A DNA stretch of 34,612 nucleotides, from contig JAIYDJ010000112.1 in assembly GCA_027487575.1 (NCBI GenBank), positions 1 through 34,612 of the forward strand. The letters are read 5' to 3'. A program made the translations under genes and the position numbers. The stretch comes from Rhodobacter sp. GTDB lineage: Bacteria > Pseudomonadota > Alphaproteobacteria > Rhodobacterales > Rhodobacteraceae. This document shows, one piece after another, positions 27,049 through 34,612 of this stretch (position 1 is the first letter of the stretch; each line of letters starts with the position of its first letter). The notes below the pieces were generated by a model. That model was not told the origin of the DNA and searched no databases. It saw only the letters and a list, made by a program, of their open reading frames with translations.

Positions 27049-27226
27049 GGGGCCTCCTTGGCGATTGGCGCGAGAAGGCCTGACGCCCGATGCCGTGTCA
27101 AGCCGGGGCCAGCCGGTCCCGCGCGGCGGTTTGCCGATCCAAGGGCAAGGGCCGCCGATTTTGATCGCCCTGTGGTTGAGGGCGCGCTAGGTTCGCGCAA
27201 AGGTTGGCGGAACAGGGGAACACGCG

Positions 27227-28552
27227 ATGACAAGACTGCTGGCGGTGGCAACGGTGTTGATGACGGCGGGAAGCGGGGTCGCACAGGACCTTCCTTCGCA
27301 CGACAATCGTATCGACCTGATGCGCCCGGACGCGCCGGAACTGGCGGTTGCCGGGCCGCAGGCCGTGGGGGTGCGGACGGTAGAGGTGGTGAACCCCGAC
27401 CAGTTGGACATCGTGAATGTCACCGGACCCGACGCGATGCCGCGCCATGACCGGCCGCTGACGCTGGAGGTGTGGTACCCGGCAACCGGTCCGGTTCCCG
27501 GCAGCCTGCAACCCTATGAAAACGTGATCATCCGCGATGGCAAACAGCGGGTCACGCTGTATGGCGCGGCGGTGCGGGATGCGGACCCGGACACCGCAAG
27601 CGGGCCCTTTCCCTTGATCCTGATCTCGCACGGCTATCCGGGAAACCGGTATCTGATGGCCCATCTGGGCGAGAATCTGGCAAGCAAGGGCTATGTCGCG
27701 GTGTCGATCGACCATACGGACAGCACCTATGACAACCAGCTTGCCTTTGGCAGCACGCTGGTGAACCGCCCGCTGGACCAGAAATTCGTGCTGAACCAGA
27801 TCGACGCGCTGTCCGGCACGGAAGGCTCGTTCCTGAACGGGCTGGTGGATGCCGGCAACACCGGGCTGATCGGCTATTCGATGGGGGGTTACGGCGCGGT
27901 GATTCTGGCCGGGGGTGGGGTGACCGAAGCGAGCACGGCCTATGAATGGGGTGCGCCTGCGGGCACGCTGAAGGTCCATCAGGACGGTGCAGAGACGCAG
28001 CGCGCCCTGCCCGATCCCCGCATCAAGGCGGTTGTGGCCTTTGCCCCCTGGGGGCGCAACCGGGATTTCTGGGATGCCGCAGGGCTGGCCAACATCCGCA
28101 CGCCAATGATGTTGATCGCCGGCAGCAAGGATGACGTATCGCTGTACGAAGGTGGCGTGCGCACGATCTTCGAAGAGGCCGTGAATGCCGACCGCTACCT
28201 GCTGACCTTCATCGGGGCCAACCACAATGCCGGTGCGCCGATGCCCGCCCCGCGCGAATCCTGGGAGCCTGCCGAGGGCCTCGATTTCAGTCCGGCCGAA
28301 CACTACACCGATGCGGTCTGGGACAACGTCCGGATGAACAACATCGCGCAGCACTTCACCACCGCCTATTTCGGCCGGATGCTGAAGGGCGATGCAGGCA
28401 TGGACCGCTATCTGCAGCTTGTAGAAATGGCAGAGGACGGGGTGGCCGACCGGGATGAGGCGGGCCAACCGACCGCTGCCGACACCTATTGGGCGGGGTT
28501 TCCCCTGCGCAGCGCGATCGGCCTCAGGTTTGAACATCGCGAAGCCCCCTGA
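27227..28552 (+). CDS. Exported alpha/beta hydrolase (dienelactone or PAF-acetylhydrolase-like)
   Basis: 441 residues. A signal peptide (MTRLLAVATVLMTAGSGVAQ, cleavage after VAQ) indicates export. The hydrolase core shows LILISHGYPGN (oxyanion hole near residue 135), the nucleophile elbow GYSMGGYG with Ser218, an Asp in the LIAGSKDD region near residue 300 and the catalytic His of GANHNAGAP near 337. The extended N-terminal part with TLEVWYPATG is typical of PAF-acetylhydrolase/dienelactone-like families. The exact ester substrate is unknown. It is followed by a palindromic hairpin and then a LacI-family gene in the same direction. Confidence 0.87.
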   Translation: MTRLLAVATVLMTAGSGVAQDLPSHDNRIDLMRPDAPELAVAGPQAVGVRTVEVVNPDQLDIVNVTGPDAMPRHDRPLTLEVWYPATGPVPGSLQPYENVIIRDGKQRVTLYGAAVRDADPDTASGPFPLILISHGYPGNRYLMAHLGENLASKGYVAVSIDHTDSTYDNQLAFGSTLVNRPLDQKFVLNQIDALSGTEGSFLNGLVDAGNTGLIGYSMGGYGAVILAGGGVTEASTAYEWGAPAGTLKVHQDGAETQRALPDPRIKAVVAFAPWGRNRDFWDAAGLANIRTPMMLIAGSKDDVSLYEGGVRTIFEEAVNADRYLLTFIGANHNAGAPMPAPRESWEPAEGLDFSPAEHYTDAVWDNVRMNNIAQHFTTAYFGRMLKGDAGMDRYLQLVEMAEDGVADRDEAGQPTAADTYWAGFPLRSAIGLRFEHREAP

Positions 28553-28606
28553 GCCGCGTCCGCGGCTTGGGCCTGACCGCCCCTGCAGCACGCCGCGGGG
28601 GGCGGT
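28552..28606 (+). terminator. Hairpins after the alpha/beta hydrolase
   Basis: Palindrome AGCCGCGTCCGCGGCT (28552-28567) starts within the stop codon. A longer stem ACCGCCCC/GGGGCGGT (28576-28583 and 28599-28606) follows with a 15-base loop. The second stem ends in TTG and overlaps the lacI-type gene's upstream promoter. Confidence 0.4.
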
Positions 28607-28636
28607 TGTAGTTTCACGAAGAATTCGCTGTATAAT
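28606..28636 (+). promoter_or_regulatory. Candidate promoter of the LacI-family gene
   Basis: A perfect -10 TATAAT (28631-28636) is preceded by TTGTAG (28606-28611, four of six) after a long 19-base spacer. An imperfect palindrome CGAA-GAA-TTCG lies between them and might be an autoregulatory site. The gene starts at 28670, 34 bases further on. Confidence 0.5.
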
Positions 28637-28669
28637 GGCCGGGCCGTAGTCCGGATCAGTGAGCGTTCC

Positions 28670-29659
28670 ATGCCAGTTACCCTGAAAGACGTGGCAGCAC
28701 GCGCCGGGGTGTCGCGATCGGCGGTGTCGCGCACCTTCACCGACGGCGCATCGGTATCCCGCAAGACCCGCATCAAGGTTGAAGACGCGGCGAATGCCCT
28801 GGGTTACGCGCCCAATGCCCTGGCATCCAGCCTGACAACGGGACGCACCAAGCTGATCGGGCTGATCGTGAACAACTTTCAAAATCCGCTGATCCTGGAA
28901 GTGTTCGATCTGTTCACCCGGGGCCTGCAGGACCGGGGCCTGCGCCCGCTGCTGGTCAATCTCAGCGATGCAACCGACCCGGCCGCATCCGTGCGCATGT
29001 TGCGGCAGTATTCGGTTGACGGGGTGATCGTGGCCTCGTCCACCCTGCCGTCCAGTTTTGCGGTGGCGTTCAAACGTGCCGGATTGCCGGTTGTCCATGC
29101 CTTCGGGCGCCCTTCCGTCTCGCCTGCCGTGCATGTGGTCGGGATCGACAATGTCGCCTGCGGCCGGATGGCGGCAGAGGCGCTGTTGCAGCGGGGCTAC
29201 CGCCGTCTGGCCTTTCTGGGCGGGCCGGAAGCTGCCACCTCGACGCAGGACCGGGCGGCGGGGTTTCTGGACGCGTTGCGCGCGCGTCCCGACGTCGCGG
29301 TCAGCATCAGCTTTGCCAGTGCCTATACCTTCGATGCTGGGCGGGCCGAAATGCAGCGCCTGTTGGCCAGCCCCGCGGCCGAAGCCTATTTCTGCGGCGA
29401 TGATCTGCTGGCGGTGGGCGCGTTGACGGCCATTGCAGAGGCGGGGCTATCAGTGCCGCAGGACATCGGACTGATCGGGCTGAATGACATGGAAATGGCG
29501 CGCTGGCAGAACATCGGGCTGACCACGATCCGCCAGCCCGTCGCACAGATCATCGACGCCGCCATCGATCTGGTGGTGACGACGATCCAGACCCCCGACC
29601 GTCCTGCGGAAAACCGTCTGTTTCCCTGTCAGGTGATTGATCGGGCGACGTTGCGGTAA
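28670..29659 (+). CDS. LacI-family transcriptional regulator
   Basis: 329 residues. The N-terminal helix-turn-helix (VTLKDVAARAGVSRSAVSRTFTDG, residues 3-26) and hinge (ALGYAPNALASSL) are canonical LacI. The periplasmic-binding-like effector domain follows (TKLIGLIVNNFQNP, then GLIGLNDMEMARW near 270). The direction of transcription is towards the inositol-type minus-strand genes, whose last gene converges on it. It is the likely regulator of the sugar locus, since a perfect 16-bp LacI-type palindrome lies in the divergent gap at 32854-32869. The inducer is unknown and may be an inositol or sugar intermediate. Confidence 0.92.
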   Translation: MPVTLKDVAARAGVSRSAVSRTFTDGASVSRKTRIKVEDAANALGYAPNALASSLTTGRTKLIGLIVNNFQNPLILEVFDLFTRGLQDRGLRPLLVNLSDATDPAASVRMLRQYSVDGVIVASSTLPSSFAVAFKRAGLPVVHAFGRPSVSPAVHVVGIDNVACGRMAAEALLQRGYRRLAFLGGPEAATSTQDRAAGFLDALRARPDVAVSISFASAYTFDAGRAEMQRLLASPAAEAYFCGDDLLAVGALTAIAEAGLSVPQDIGLIGLNDMEMARWQNIGLTTIRQPVAQIIDAAIDLVVTTIQTPDRPAENRLFPCQVIDRATLR

Positions 29660-29674
29660 GTGCAGATCGCGGCG

Positions 29675-30808
29675 CTAGCGGAACATCGGAGGGCACGCGT
29701 CCATCCATGGGCCGCCCGCCTTGGCCGAGGCCACCGCCGCATGCACCGCCGCCATCGACCGGACGCCTGCTGCCGCCGTAGGCAACCCGTCGCGCGCCGT
29801 GCCACGAATGACATCGGCCAGATCGCAATAGATGTTGGCCACCGCCAGCGGGAACCCTTCCGGATGCGCAATCGCCACGCGGCTCAGGCGCTTGGCGTCG
29901 TCGTAAAGCCCACCCTCGCCCTTTTCCATGATCTGCGTCCGCCCGCCGACCGGGGTGTAGATCAACTGGTTGGGCTGTTCCGACGCCCAGCGGAAACCGC
30001 CGGTTTCGCCGAAGACCTGAATGTCGAAGCCGTGCTGCCGCCCGATGGCAACCGAGGACGTCCAGAGCCGCCCGACCGTGCCGCGGCCCATGCGGAAGTT
30101 GACCATCGCGTCATCTTCAAGCTGGCGCGAGGGGATGGTGGAGGCGAAATCGGCCGACAGCTTTTCCACCTCGTCGTCACAGATGAAGCTGGCCATGTGC
30201 AGCGCATGGATGCCGCAATCGGCGAACTGGCCGGACACGCCTGCCATCGCCGGATCATAGCGCCAGCGGACGCGGGGGTTTTCTGCATCCGTCGCGTCGC
30301 CATGGTGGCCGTGGCTGAAGTTCGTGACCACCAGCCGCACCTTGCCGATATCGCCGTTGCGCACCATCGCGCGGGCCTGCCGGATCATCGGATAGGCGGA
30401 ATAGCAGTAGTTCACCGCGCAGATCTTGCCGGTTCGGGCCGCGATGCGGACGATCTCTTCGCCCTCTTCCACCGTCACCGTCATCGGTTTTTCGCAAAGC
30501 ACGTTGAACCCGGCTTCAAGGAAGGCCCTGGTGATCTCGAAATGGGTCGAATTCGGGGTGGCCACGGTCACCAGATCGCAGCGGTCGGGGCGGTACTTCT
30601 CGCCCGCCAGCATTTCCTGCCAGTCGCCATAGGCGCGGTCGGCGGCGACGCCCAAGCGCCGGGCATACTCGCGGCCCACATCGGCCCGATGGTCAAGCGC
30701 TCCGGCGACCAGATTGAAGTGCCCGTCGGCCAATGCGCCCAGCCGGTGGGCCGGGCCGATCTGGCTGCCCTCGCCGCCGCCGATCATGCCCCAGTTCAGT
30801 CGTGCCAT
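29675..30808 (-). CDS. Gfo/Idh/MocA family NAD(P)-dependent oxidoreductase
   Basis: 377 residues. The Rossmann start GMIGGGEGSQIG (residues 7-18) and the catalytic CEKPM lysine (Lys107) match the Gfo/Idh/MocA family. FADCGIHALHMASFI near residue 193 carries the substrate-oxidising Asp and His. It probably oxidises an inositol or a related cyclic or pyranose sugar. It is the last of three minus-strand genes, 7 bases after the TIM-barrel gene, and ends near the convergent LacI-family gene. Which polyol it uses cannot be told from sequence. Confidence 0.9.
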   Translation of the reverse strand: MARLNWGMIGGGEGSQIGPAHRLGALADGHFNLVAGALDHRADVGREYARRLGVAADRAYGDWQEMLAGEKYRPDRCDLVTVATPNSTHFEITRAFLEAGFNVLCEKPMTVTVEEGEEIVRIAARTGKICAVNYCYSAYPMIRQARAMVRNGDIGKVRLVVTNFSHGHHGDATDAENPRVRWRYDPAMAGVSGQFADCGIHALHMASFICDDEVEKLSADFASTIPSRQLEDDAMVNFRMGRGTVGRLWTSSVAIGRQHGFDIQVFGETGGFRWASEQPNQLIYTPVGGRTQIMEKGEGGLYDDAKRLSRVAIAHPEGFPLAVANIYCDLADVIRGTARDGLPTAAAGVRSMAAVHAAVASAKAGGPWMDACPPMFR

Positions 30809-30815
30809 GATGCCC

Positions 30816-31706
30816 TCAGAAGCCGATGGATTTCAGATAGTCGCGGTTCTTGCGCGCGTCGTCGACGGGGCTGACATCCAGCGTCGGGTCGCAGTCCTGT
30901 TCGACCGTGCACCAGCCTTCAAACCCCGCATTCAGCAGAATTTGCCGCACGGCGGGAAAGTCCACATCGCCCTGCCCGAGGTTGCAGAAGATGCCCTGCC
31001 CGCAGGCATCGTAGAAGCCCGTGCTTTTCGCGATGGCATCGGCTTTCACCGCCGGGTCTATGTCCTTGAAGTGCATGTAGGAAATCCGCCCGAAGTGGCG
31101 GCGCATGAAGGCCACAGGGTCGAACCCCGCGTAGGAGTGGTGGCCGGTGTCGAAGCAGATTTTCAGGATGCTTTCATCGATCTCATCCAGCAGCCGTTCC
31201 AGTTCCGGCTCGAAATCGATGAACCCGGCGGCGTGTGCATGAATGCCCACGGTCAGCCCGTATTCCTCGGCCCCCATCCGCGCCACCGTTGCGATGCGGT
31301 CGCGGAATGCGGTCCATTTTGCGCGGTCCATCTGTTCCGCTGCGTCGGCCCGGCCCGCCGTCGGCGCGCGGCGCGGCGAGATGCTGTCGATCAGCACCAG
31401 ATGCTGTGCGCCATGCGCCACCAGCGCCTTGCAGGTGCGGGTCGCAGCATCCATCACCTCATCCCATTTTGCAGCGTCATGGAACGGGCGGAACACCACG
31501 CCCCCGATCAACTCCAGCCCGTTTTCAGCCAGCGCATCGCCCAGCACAGCGGGGTCTTCGGGCATGAAGCCGATGGGACCCAGCTCGATCCCCTTGTAAC
31601 CCGCCGCCGCGCAGTCGGACAGGACCTGCCGCCACGGCGGATTGCGGGGGTCGCCTGCGAATTCCACGCCCCAAGAACAGGGCGCATTGCCGATACGGAT
31701 GGTCAT
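30816..31706 (-). CDS. TIM-barrel sugar isomerase/epimerase or inosose dehydratase (IolE-like)
   Basis: 296 residues from the ATG at 31706 (MTIRIGNAPCSWGVEF). The upstream in-frame ATG at 31733 overlaps the preceding gene. The xylose isomerase-like barrel has metal ligands in EFELGP-type GIELGPIGF near residue 45, IHAHAAGF near 165, CFDTGHHSYAG near 197, MHFKDID near 223 and a terminal TVEQD near 270. IolE dehydrates scyllo-inosose; other members epimerise keto-sugars. The gene lies between two Gfo/Idh/MocA dehydrogenases, and iolC-iolB lie opposite, so inosose is a plausible substrate. Confidence 0.82.
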   Translation of the reverse strand: MTIRIGNAPCSWGVEFAGDPRNPPWRQVLSDCAAAGYKGIELGPIGFMPEDPAVLGDALAENGLELIGGVVFRPFHDAAKWDEVMDAATRTCKALVAHGAQHLVLIDSISPRRAPTAGRADAAEQMDRAKWTAFRDRIATVARMGAEEYGLTVGIHAHAAGFIDFEPELERLLDEIDESILKICFDTGHHSYAGFDPVAFMRRHFGRISYMHFKDIDPAVKADAIAKSTGFYDACGQGIFCNLGQGDVDFPAVRQILLNAGFEGWCTVEQDCDPTLDVSPVDDARKNRDYLKSIGF

Positions 31707-31713
31707 GGGGTCC

Positions 31714-32829
31714 TCATGTTTGCGGAACGGCAAGCCAGCGGCCGCTGTCAGAAGCCTGAAAGGCGGTATCGATGATCTGGCTGACCGCCAGCCCGTCGCG
31801 GAAGGTAGGCCAGACCGGCTGCCCCGTGGCGACGGCGGTCAGGAAATCCTTGGCCTCGATGATGATCTGGTCCTGATAGCCGGTGCCGTGGCCAGGGCCC
31901 TGGCAGAACGGCAGATAGTCCGGATGCGCAGGCCCGGTCAGGATGCGGGTAAAACCGCGCACAGCCTCCGGCCCTTCGGCGCGGTAAAGGTGGACGGCGT
32001 TCTGGTCTTCCTGGTCAAAGCGGATCGCCCCCTTTGTGCCATGTATTTCATAGGCATAGCCCATCTTGCGGCCCGAAGCGACCCGGCTGATGAACAGATG
32101 CCCCATGACACCGCTGGCGAAGCGCAGCATCAGTTGCGCCTGATCGTCGTTCGTCACCGCCACCGGGCCGGACGGGCCGGGGCGCGTCGCATGGACGGTT
32201 TCAATCCGCGCGGAAAGTTCCGCCACCGGCCCCATCAACGCCAGCAGGCAATTGACCGGATGGGGTGCAAGATCGCCCATGCAGCCGTTCGCGCGACCCG
32301 TCGTGCGCCAAGTCGCGGGCAGCGACGGGTCGGCCAGAAAATCTTCGGCATGTTCCCCGCGAAACCAGGTCAGATCGCCGATCGCGCCTTCCGCCAGCAG
32401 TTGCCGCACGAACTGCGTCGCCGGGGTCCGGACATAGTTGAAGCCGACCATGTTCGGCAGGCCCGAAGCCTCGGCCGCGGCGACCATCGCGCGGGCATCC
32501 TCCAGCGAGGCACCCAGCGGTTTTTCGCAGAACACCGGTTTTCCGGCCGCAAAGGCCGCTTCGGCAATCGCGCGGTGGGTCGATTGGGGCGAGGCGATGA
32601 CCACCGCCTGCACTTTCGGGTCGGCCACCAGATCCTGCCAATCCCGCGCCGCGCGAGCAAAGCCGTATGCCCTGGCATAACGTTCGGCCGAGGCTTGCGA
32701 TGTGGCCGCGATGACCTCCAGCCGGGGCCGCAGCGCGGTGTCAAAGACCGCGCCGACCGCAGACAAGGCCACCGCATGGGCCTTGCCCATATAGCCGCCG
32801 CCCACCAGCCCGATCCCGAGTTCCGCCAT
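31714..32829 (-). CDS. Gfo/Idh/MocA family oxidoreductase, probable inositol or sugar dehydrogenase
   Basis: 371 residues from the ATG at 32829, preceded by GGAGGGG; the open frame continues upstream without a signal. Landmarks are GLVGGGYMG (residues 7-15), the catalytic CEKPL (Lys103), GFNYVRTPA near 130 and DLAPHPVNCL near 186, with the Asp and His of the active site. It is unlike its neighbour at 29675 in detail, so the two probably act on different substrates. It is the first gene of the minus-strand run, divergent from iolC. The shared gap contains a 16-bp palindrome, which could repress both directions. Confidence 0.9.
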   Translation of the reverse strand: MAELGIGLVGGGYMGKAHAVALSAVGAVFDTALRPRLEVIAATSQASAERYARAYGFARAARDWQDLVADPKVQAVVIASPQSTHRAIAEAAFAAGKPVFCEKPLGASLEDARAMVAAAEASGLPNMVGFNYVRTPATQFVRQLLAEGAIGDLTWFRGEHAEDFLADPSLPATWRTTGRANGCMGDLAPHPVNCLLALMGPVAELSARIETVHATRPGPSGPVAVTNDDQAQLMLRFASGVMGHLFISRVASGRKMGYAYEIHGTKGAIRFDQEDQNAVHLYRAEGPEAVRGFTRILTGPAHPDYLPFCQGPGHGTGYQDQIIIEAKDFLTAVATGQPVWPTFRDGLAVSQIIDTAFQASDSGRWLAVPQT

Positions 32830-32853
32830 TCCCGCCCCTCCGCGCGACCGGGA

Positions 32854-32869
32854 TTGCAACCGGTTGCAA
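32854..32869. promoter_or_regulatory. LacI-type operator palindrome between the divergent sugar genes
   Basis: TTGCAACCGGTTGCAA is a perfect 16-bp palindrome with a central CG, typical of LacI-family operators. It lies 25 bases upstream of the oxidoreductase start at 32829 and 177 bases before iolC. The LacI-family gene at 28670-29659 is the obvious candidate binder. Confidence 0.7.
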
Positions 32870-32935
32870 AAAATGTATCCTGCCCCCGCACGCCACGCAA
32901 GCCCCCGTGTCGGGGCGAGGGTGGAAGGAGGACCC

Positions 32936-33046
32936 TTGACTGGACCCATGACCGGACCCACCCTCAGGTTGACGGCGGCACAGGCCGCCGAAGTTCGCGC
33001 CGAACCTGCAAAGGCCAGGTGCCGCGTGCAACTGCGGGGCGTCTGA
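32936..33046 (+). other. Short ORF resembling the IolD N-terminus, or leader peptide before iolC
   Basis: A strong GGAAGGAGG (32923-32931) stands 4 bases before a TTG at 32936; an in-frame ATG follows at 32948. The frame reads about 32-36 residues to a TGA that overlaps the iolC ATG (TGATG). It includes TLRLTAAQA, which resembles the start of IolD (a trihydroxycyclohexanedione hydrolase). The rest does not resemble IolD. An imperfect 12-base duplication (TGACTGGACCCA and TGACCGGACCCA) lies at its start. It could be a decayed iolD remnant or a leader ORF coupled to iolC. Confidence 0.35.
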
Positions 33047-34023
33047 TGGCTGACCTTGCGCGCTTGCGGCATGGGGCCTTCCTTGTCATCGGTCGCGCGG
33101 GCATGGACCTTTACGCCGATCCCCCCGGCACGAGCATCGAGAATGCCACGCGCTTTACCGCCGCACTTGGCGGGTCCTCGGCCAACATTGCCGCGGCCCT
33201 GACCCGGCAGGGGTGCCGTACCGCGCTGGTCACCTGCGTGTCGGACGATGCCGTGGGCCGCTTCTGTCTTGGTCAGCTTGACGCGTATGGCATTGACCGC
33301 ACCCATGTGCGCGCCGTCGCAGGCGAGATGCGCAATTCGCTGGCCGTGGTCGAAACGCGGGCAGAAGATTGCCAGTCCGTCATCTACCGCAACAACGCCG
33401 CCGACTTTGCGATGACTGCGGCAGATGTGGAAGCCGTGGATTACAGCGCGGTCTGCGCCCTGATCACCACCGGAACCGTTCTGGCGGCGGAGCCGTCACG
33501 CTCTGCCGCGTTCCGGGCCTTCGATCTGGCCCGCGCCGCAGGCCTGCCCCTGATCTTCGATGTGGATTACCGGCCCTATTCCTGGCCCTCGGCCGCCGTC
33601 GCGTCCGAGGTCTATTCCCGCGCTGCTGCCTTGTGCGACATCATCGTGGGCAATGATGTCGAGTTCGGCTTCATGGCGGGCCACGCTGACCAAGGCCTCG
33701 ACAAGGCGCGCGACCTTGTCGCCAAGGGCGCGCAGATCGTGGTCTACAAGATGGGCGAAAAGGGTGCGGTCACGATCACGCGTGACGGCGAGTTTGCCAC
33801 CGGCATCTACCCGACAACCGCCCTGAAACCCACCGGTGCCGGCGACAGTTTTCTGGGTGCCTTCATCGCCGCCCTTTCCGCCGGTCAGCCCGTCCGCACG
33901 GCCGTCCTGCGCGGATCGGCGGCGGCGGCAATGGTCGTCGCCCGTGTCGCCTGCGCCCCGGCCATGCCCACCGCCGCCGAACTGGACGCCTTCCTTGCCC
34001 ACAATCCCGGCCCCACGGCCTGA
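33046..34023 (+). CDS. iolC: 5-dehydro-2-deoxygluconokinase
   Basis: 325 residues from the ATG at 33046. It is a PfkB-family kinase that phosphorylates 5-dehydro-2-deoxy-D-gluconate in inositol catabolism (cytosol). The N-terminal GRAGMDLYADPPGT and AALGGSSANIAAALTRQG (residues 40-57) are typical of IolC. FDVDYRPYSWP near 165 and the C-terminal PTGAGDSFLGAF with catalytic Asp267 complete the fold. It precedes iolB by 9 bases, so they form an operon. It is divergent from the oxidoreductase gene across the LacI-type palindrome. Confidence 0.92.
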   Translation: MADLARLRHGAFLVIGRAGMDLYADPPGTSIENATRFTAALGGSSANIAAALTRQGCRTALVTCVSDDAVGRFCLGQLDAYGIDRTHVRAVAGEMRNSLAVVETRAEDCQSVIYRNNAADFAMTAADVEAVDYSAVCALITTGTVLAAEPSRSAAFRAFDLARAAGLPLIFDVDYRPYSWPSAAVASEVYSRAAALCDIIVGNDVEFGFMAGHADQGLDKARDLVAKGAQIVVYKMGEKGAVTITRDGEFATGIYPTTALKPTGAGDSFLGAFIAALSAGQPVRTAVLRGSAAAAMVVARVACAPAMPTAAELDAFLAHNPGPTA

Positions 34024-34032
34024 AGGACCGCC

Positions 34033-34612
34033 ATGCACATCGCCCCCCATGACAACCAGAACTGCGCCATCGTCGATCTGAACGACCCCTTGGTCCCGCT
34101 GGTCTACTTCAACATCATCCGGCTGAAGGCGGGCGAAAGTTTTGACTACCGCACACCGGGCTATGAAACTTGCGTGGTCCCCGCGACGGGCACGGTCACG
34201 GTCGAGACGATGGGCCAAACCTTTGCCGGCATCGGCTACCGGGGCATCGATGTCTGGGATGGCGAACCGGAAGGCGTCTATGTCCCGACAGACAGCGGCT
34301 GCCGGATCATCGCCCTGACCGACACGGAAACCTTCATAGCCGGGGCGCAATTCGCGGAAACGCTGCGTCCCTTCGCGGTGCGGGCGGACCAGATCGACAA
34401 GGTGCAGTACGGATCGGACGACACGAAAACCCATCGCAAGATCAAGCACATCCTTGGTGCGGCCTACCATGACCGCGTGGGCCGGCTGCTGGTGTCCGAA
34501 CTTTATACCGTCGGGGCGGGCGGATGGTCCGGTTTTCCCAGCCACAAGCACGACACCGACCGGCTGCCGGAAGAAACCCGCCACGACGAATGCTACAACT
34601 TCCGTTTCCGGC
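34033..34612 (+). CDS. iolB: 5-deoxy-glucuronate isomerase (partial)
   Basis: At least 193 residues; the gene runs off the right edge. IolB isomerises 5-deoxy-D-glucuronate to 5-dehydro-2-deoxy-D-gluconate, the substrate of IolC. The double-cupin protein shows an N-terminal FNIIRLKAGESFDYRTPGYETCVV, then GWSGFPSHKHDTD and ETRHDECYNFRF, where the His, His and Glu bind the metal. The following genes, probably other iol functions, are outside the window. Confidence 0.9.
   Translation, partial: MHIAPHDNQNCAIVDLNDPLVPLVYFNIIRLKAGESFDYRTPGYETCVVPATGTVTVETMGQTFAGIGYRGIDVWDGEPEGVYVPTDSGCRIIALTDTETFIAGAQFAETLRPFAVRADQIDKVQYGSDDTKTHRKIKHILGAAYHDRVGRLLVSELYTVGAGGWSGFPSHKHDTDRLPEETRHDECYNFRFR

Noticed and set aside
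28552..28567. LacI operator palindrome AGCCGCG-TC-CGCGGCT
   Set aside because: It overlaps the hydrolase stop codon and reads as a 3' hairpin; it is also distinct from the iol-gap palindrome.
31642..33045. Long plus-strand frame leading into iolC
   Set aside because: It is antisense to two well-supported genes; only the part from 33046 matches IolC, so the upstream portion is an open shadow.

Overview
The window looks like chromosomal DNA of a purple-bacterium-type alphaproteobacterium of the Rhodobacteraceae (Rhodobacter, Paracoccus or Gemmobacter relatives). The evidence is the high GC content, the joined sdh / mdh / sucCDAB-lpd blocks, ethylmalonyl-CoA pathway genes, and family-specific small proteins (DUF6455, DUF1737, NnrU, TIGR02300). 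No phage, transposase, CRISPR array or rRNA was seen, and no stretch longer than 300 bases lacks a gene.

Left part (1-2739): the tail of a probable ethylmalonyl-CoA mutase, a DUF6455 protein, a DeoD-type purine nucleoside phosphorylase overlapping an aldo/keto reductase, and a convergent single-domain BLUF blue-light sensor.

Central metabolism (2834-23405): on the minus strand, sdhC-sdhD-sdhA is followed by two tandem paralogous lipoproteins and a family-61 glycosyltransferase before sdhB. Upstream lies a second minus-strand group, mcl2-like / nnrU / DUF1737 / mch, of the ethylmalonyl-CoA acetate-assimilation pathway. On the plus strand are mdh and then sucC / exported protein / sucD / sucA / sucB / MAPEG / lpd. 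Together these encode succinyl-CoA to oxaloacetate and 2-oxoglutarate to succinate, with mesaconyl-CoA and malyl-CoA steps feeding glyoxylate and malate into the same cycle. sucA carries a one-base deletion near 18490 that splits the frame.

The sdh and suc leaders share a paired 10-bp palindrome (TGTGATCACA, one copy with one mismatch) at identical 21-bp spacing, which suggests one regulator coordinates both halves of the TCA cycle. Most gaps in the suc operon hold strong hairpins, and a shared AAATATCCC-hairpin element follows both sdhB and lpd.

Right part (23503-34612): an FCD-type GntR regulator, a YgjP-like metallopeptidase, a TIGR02300 protein, tRNA-Ala(GGC) with a terminator, peptidase T, an exported alpha/beta hydrolase, and a LacI-family regulator. 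The last group is an inositol-type sugar catabolism locus: two Gfo/Idh/MocA dehydrogenases and a TIM-barrel isomerase/dehydratase on the minus strand, divergent from iolC-iolB on the plus strand. A perfect 16-bp LacI-type palindrome and a short ORF resembling the IolD N-terminus lie in the divergent gap.
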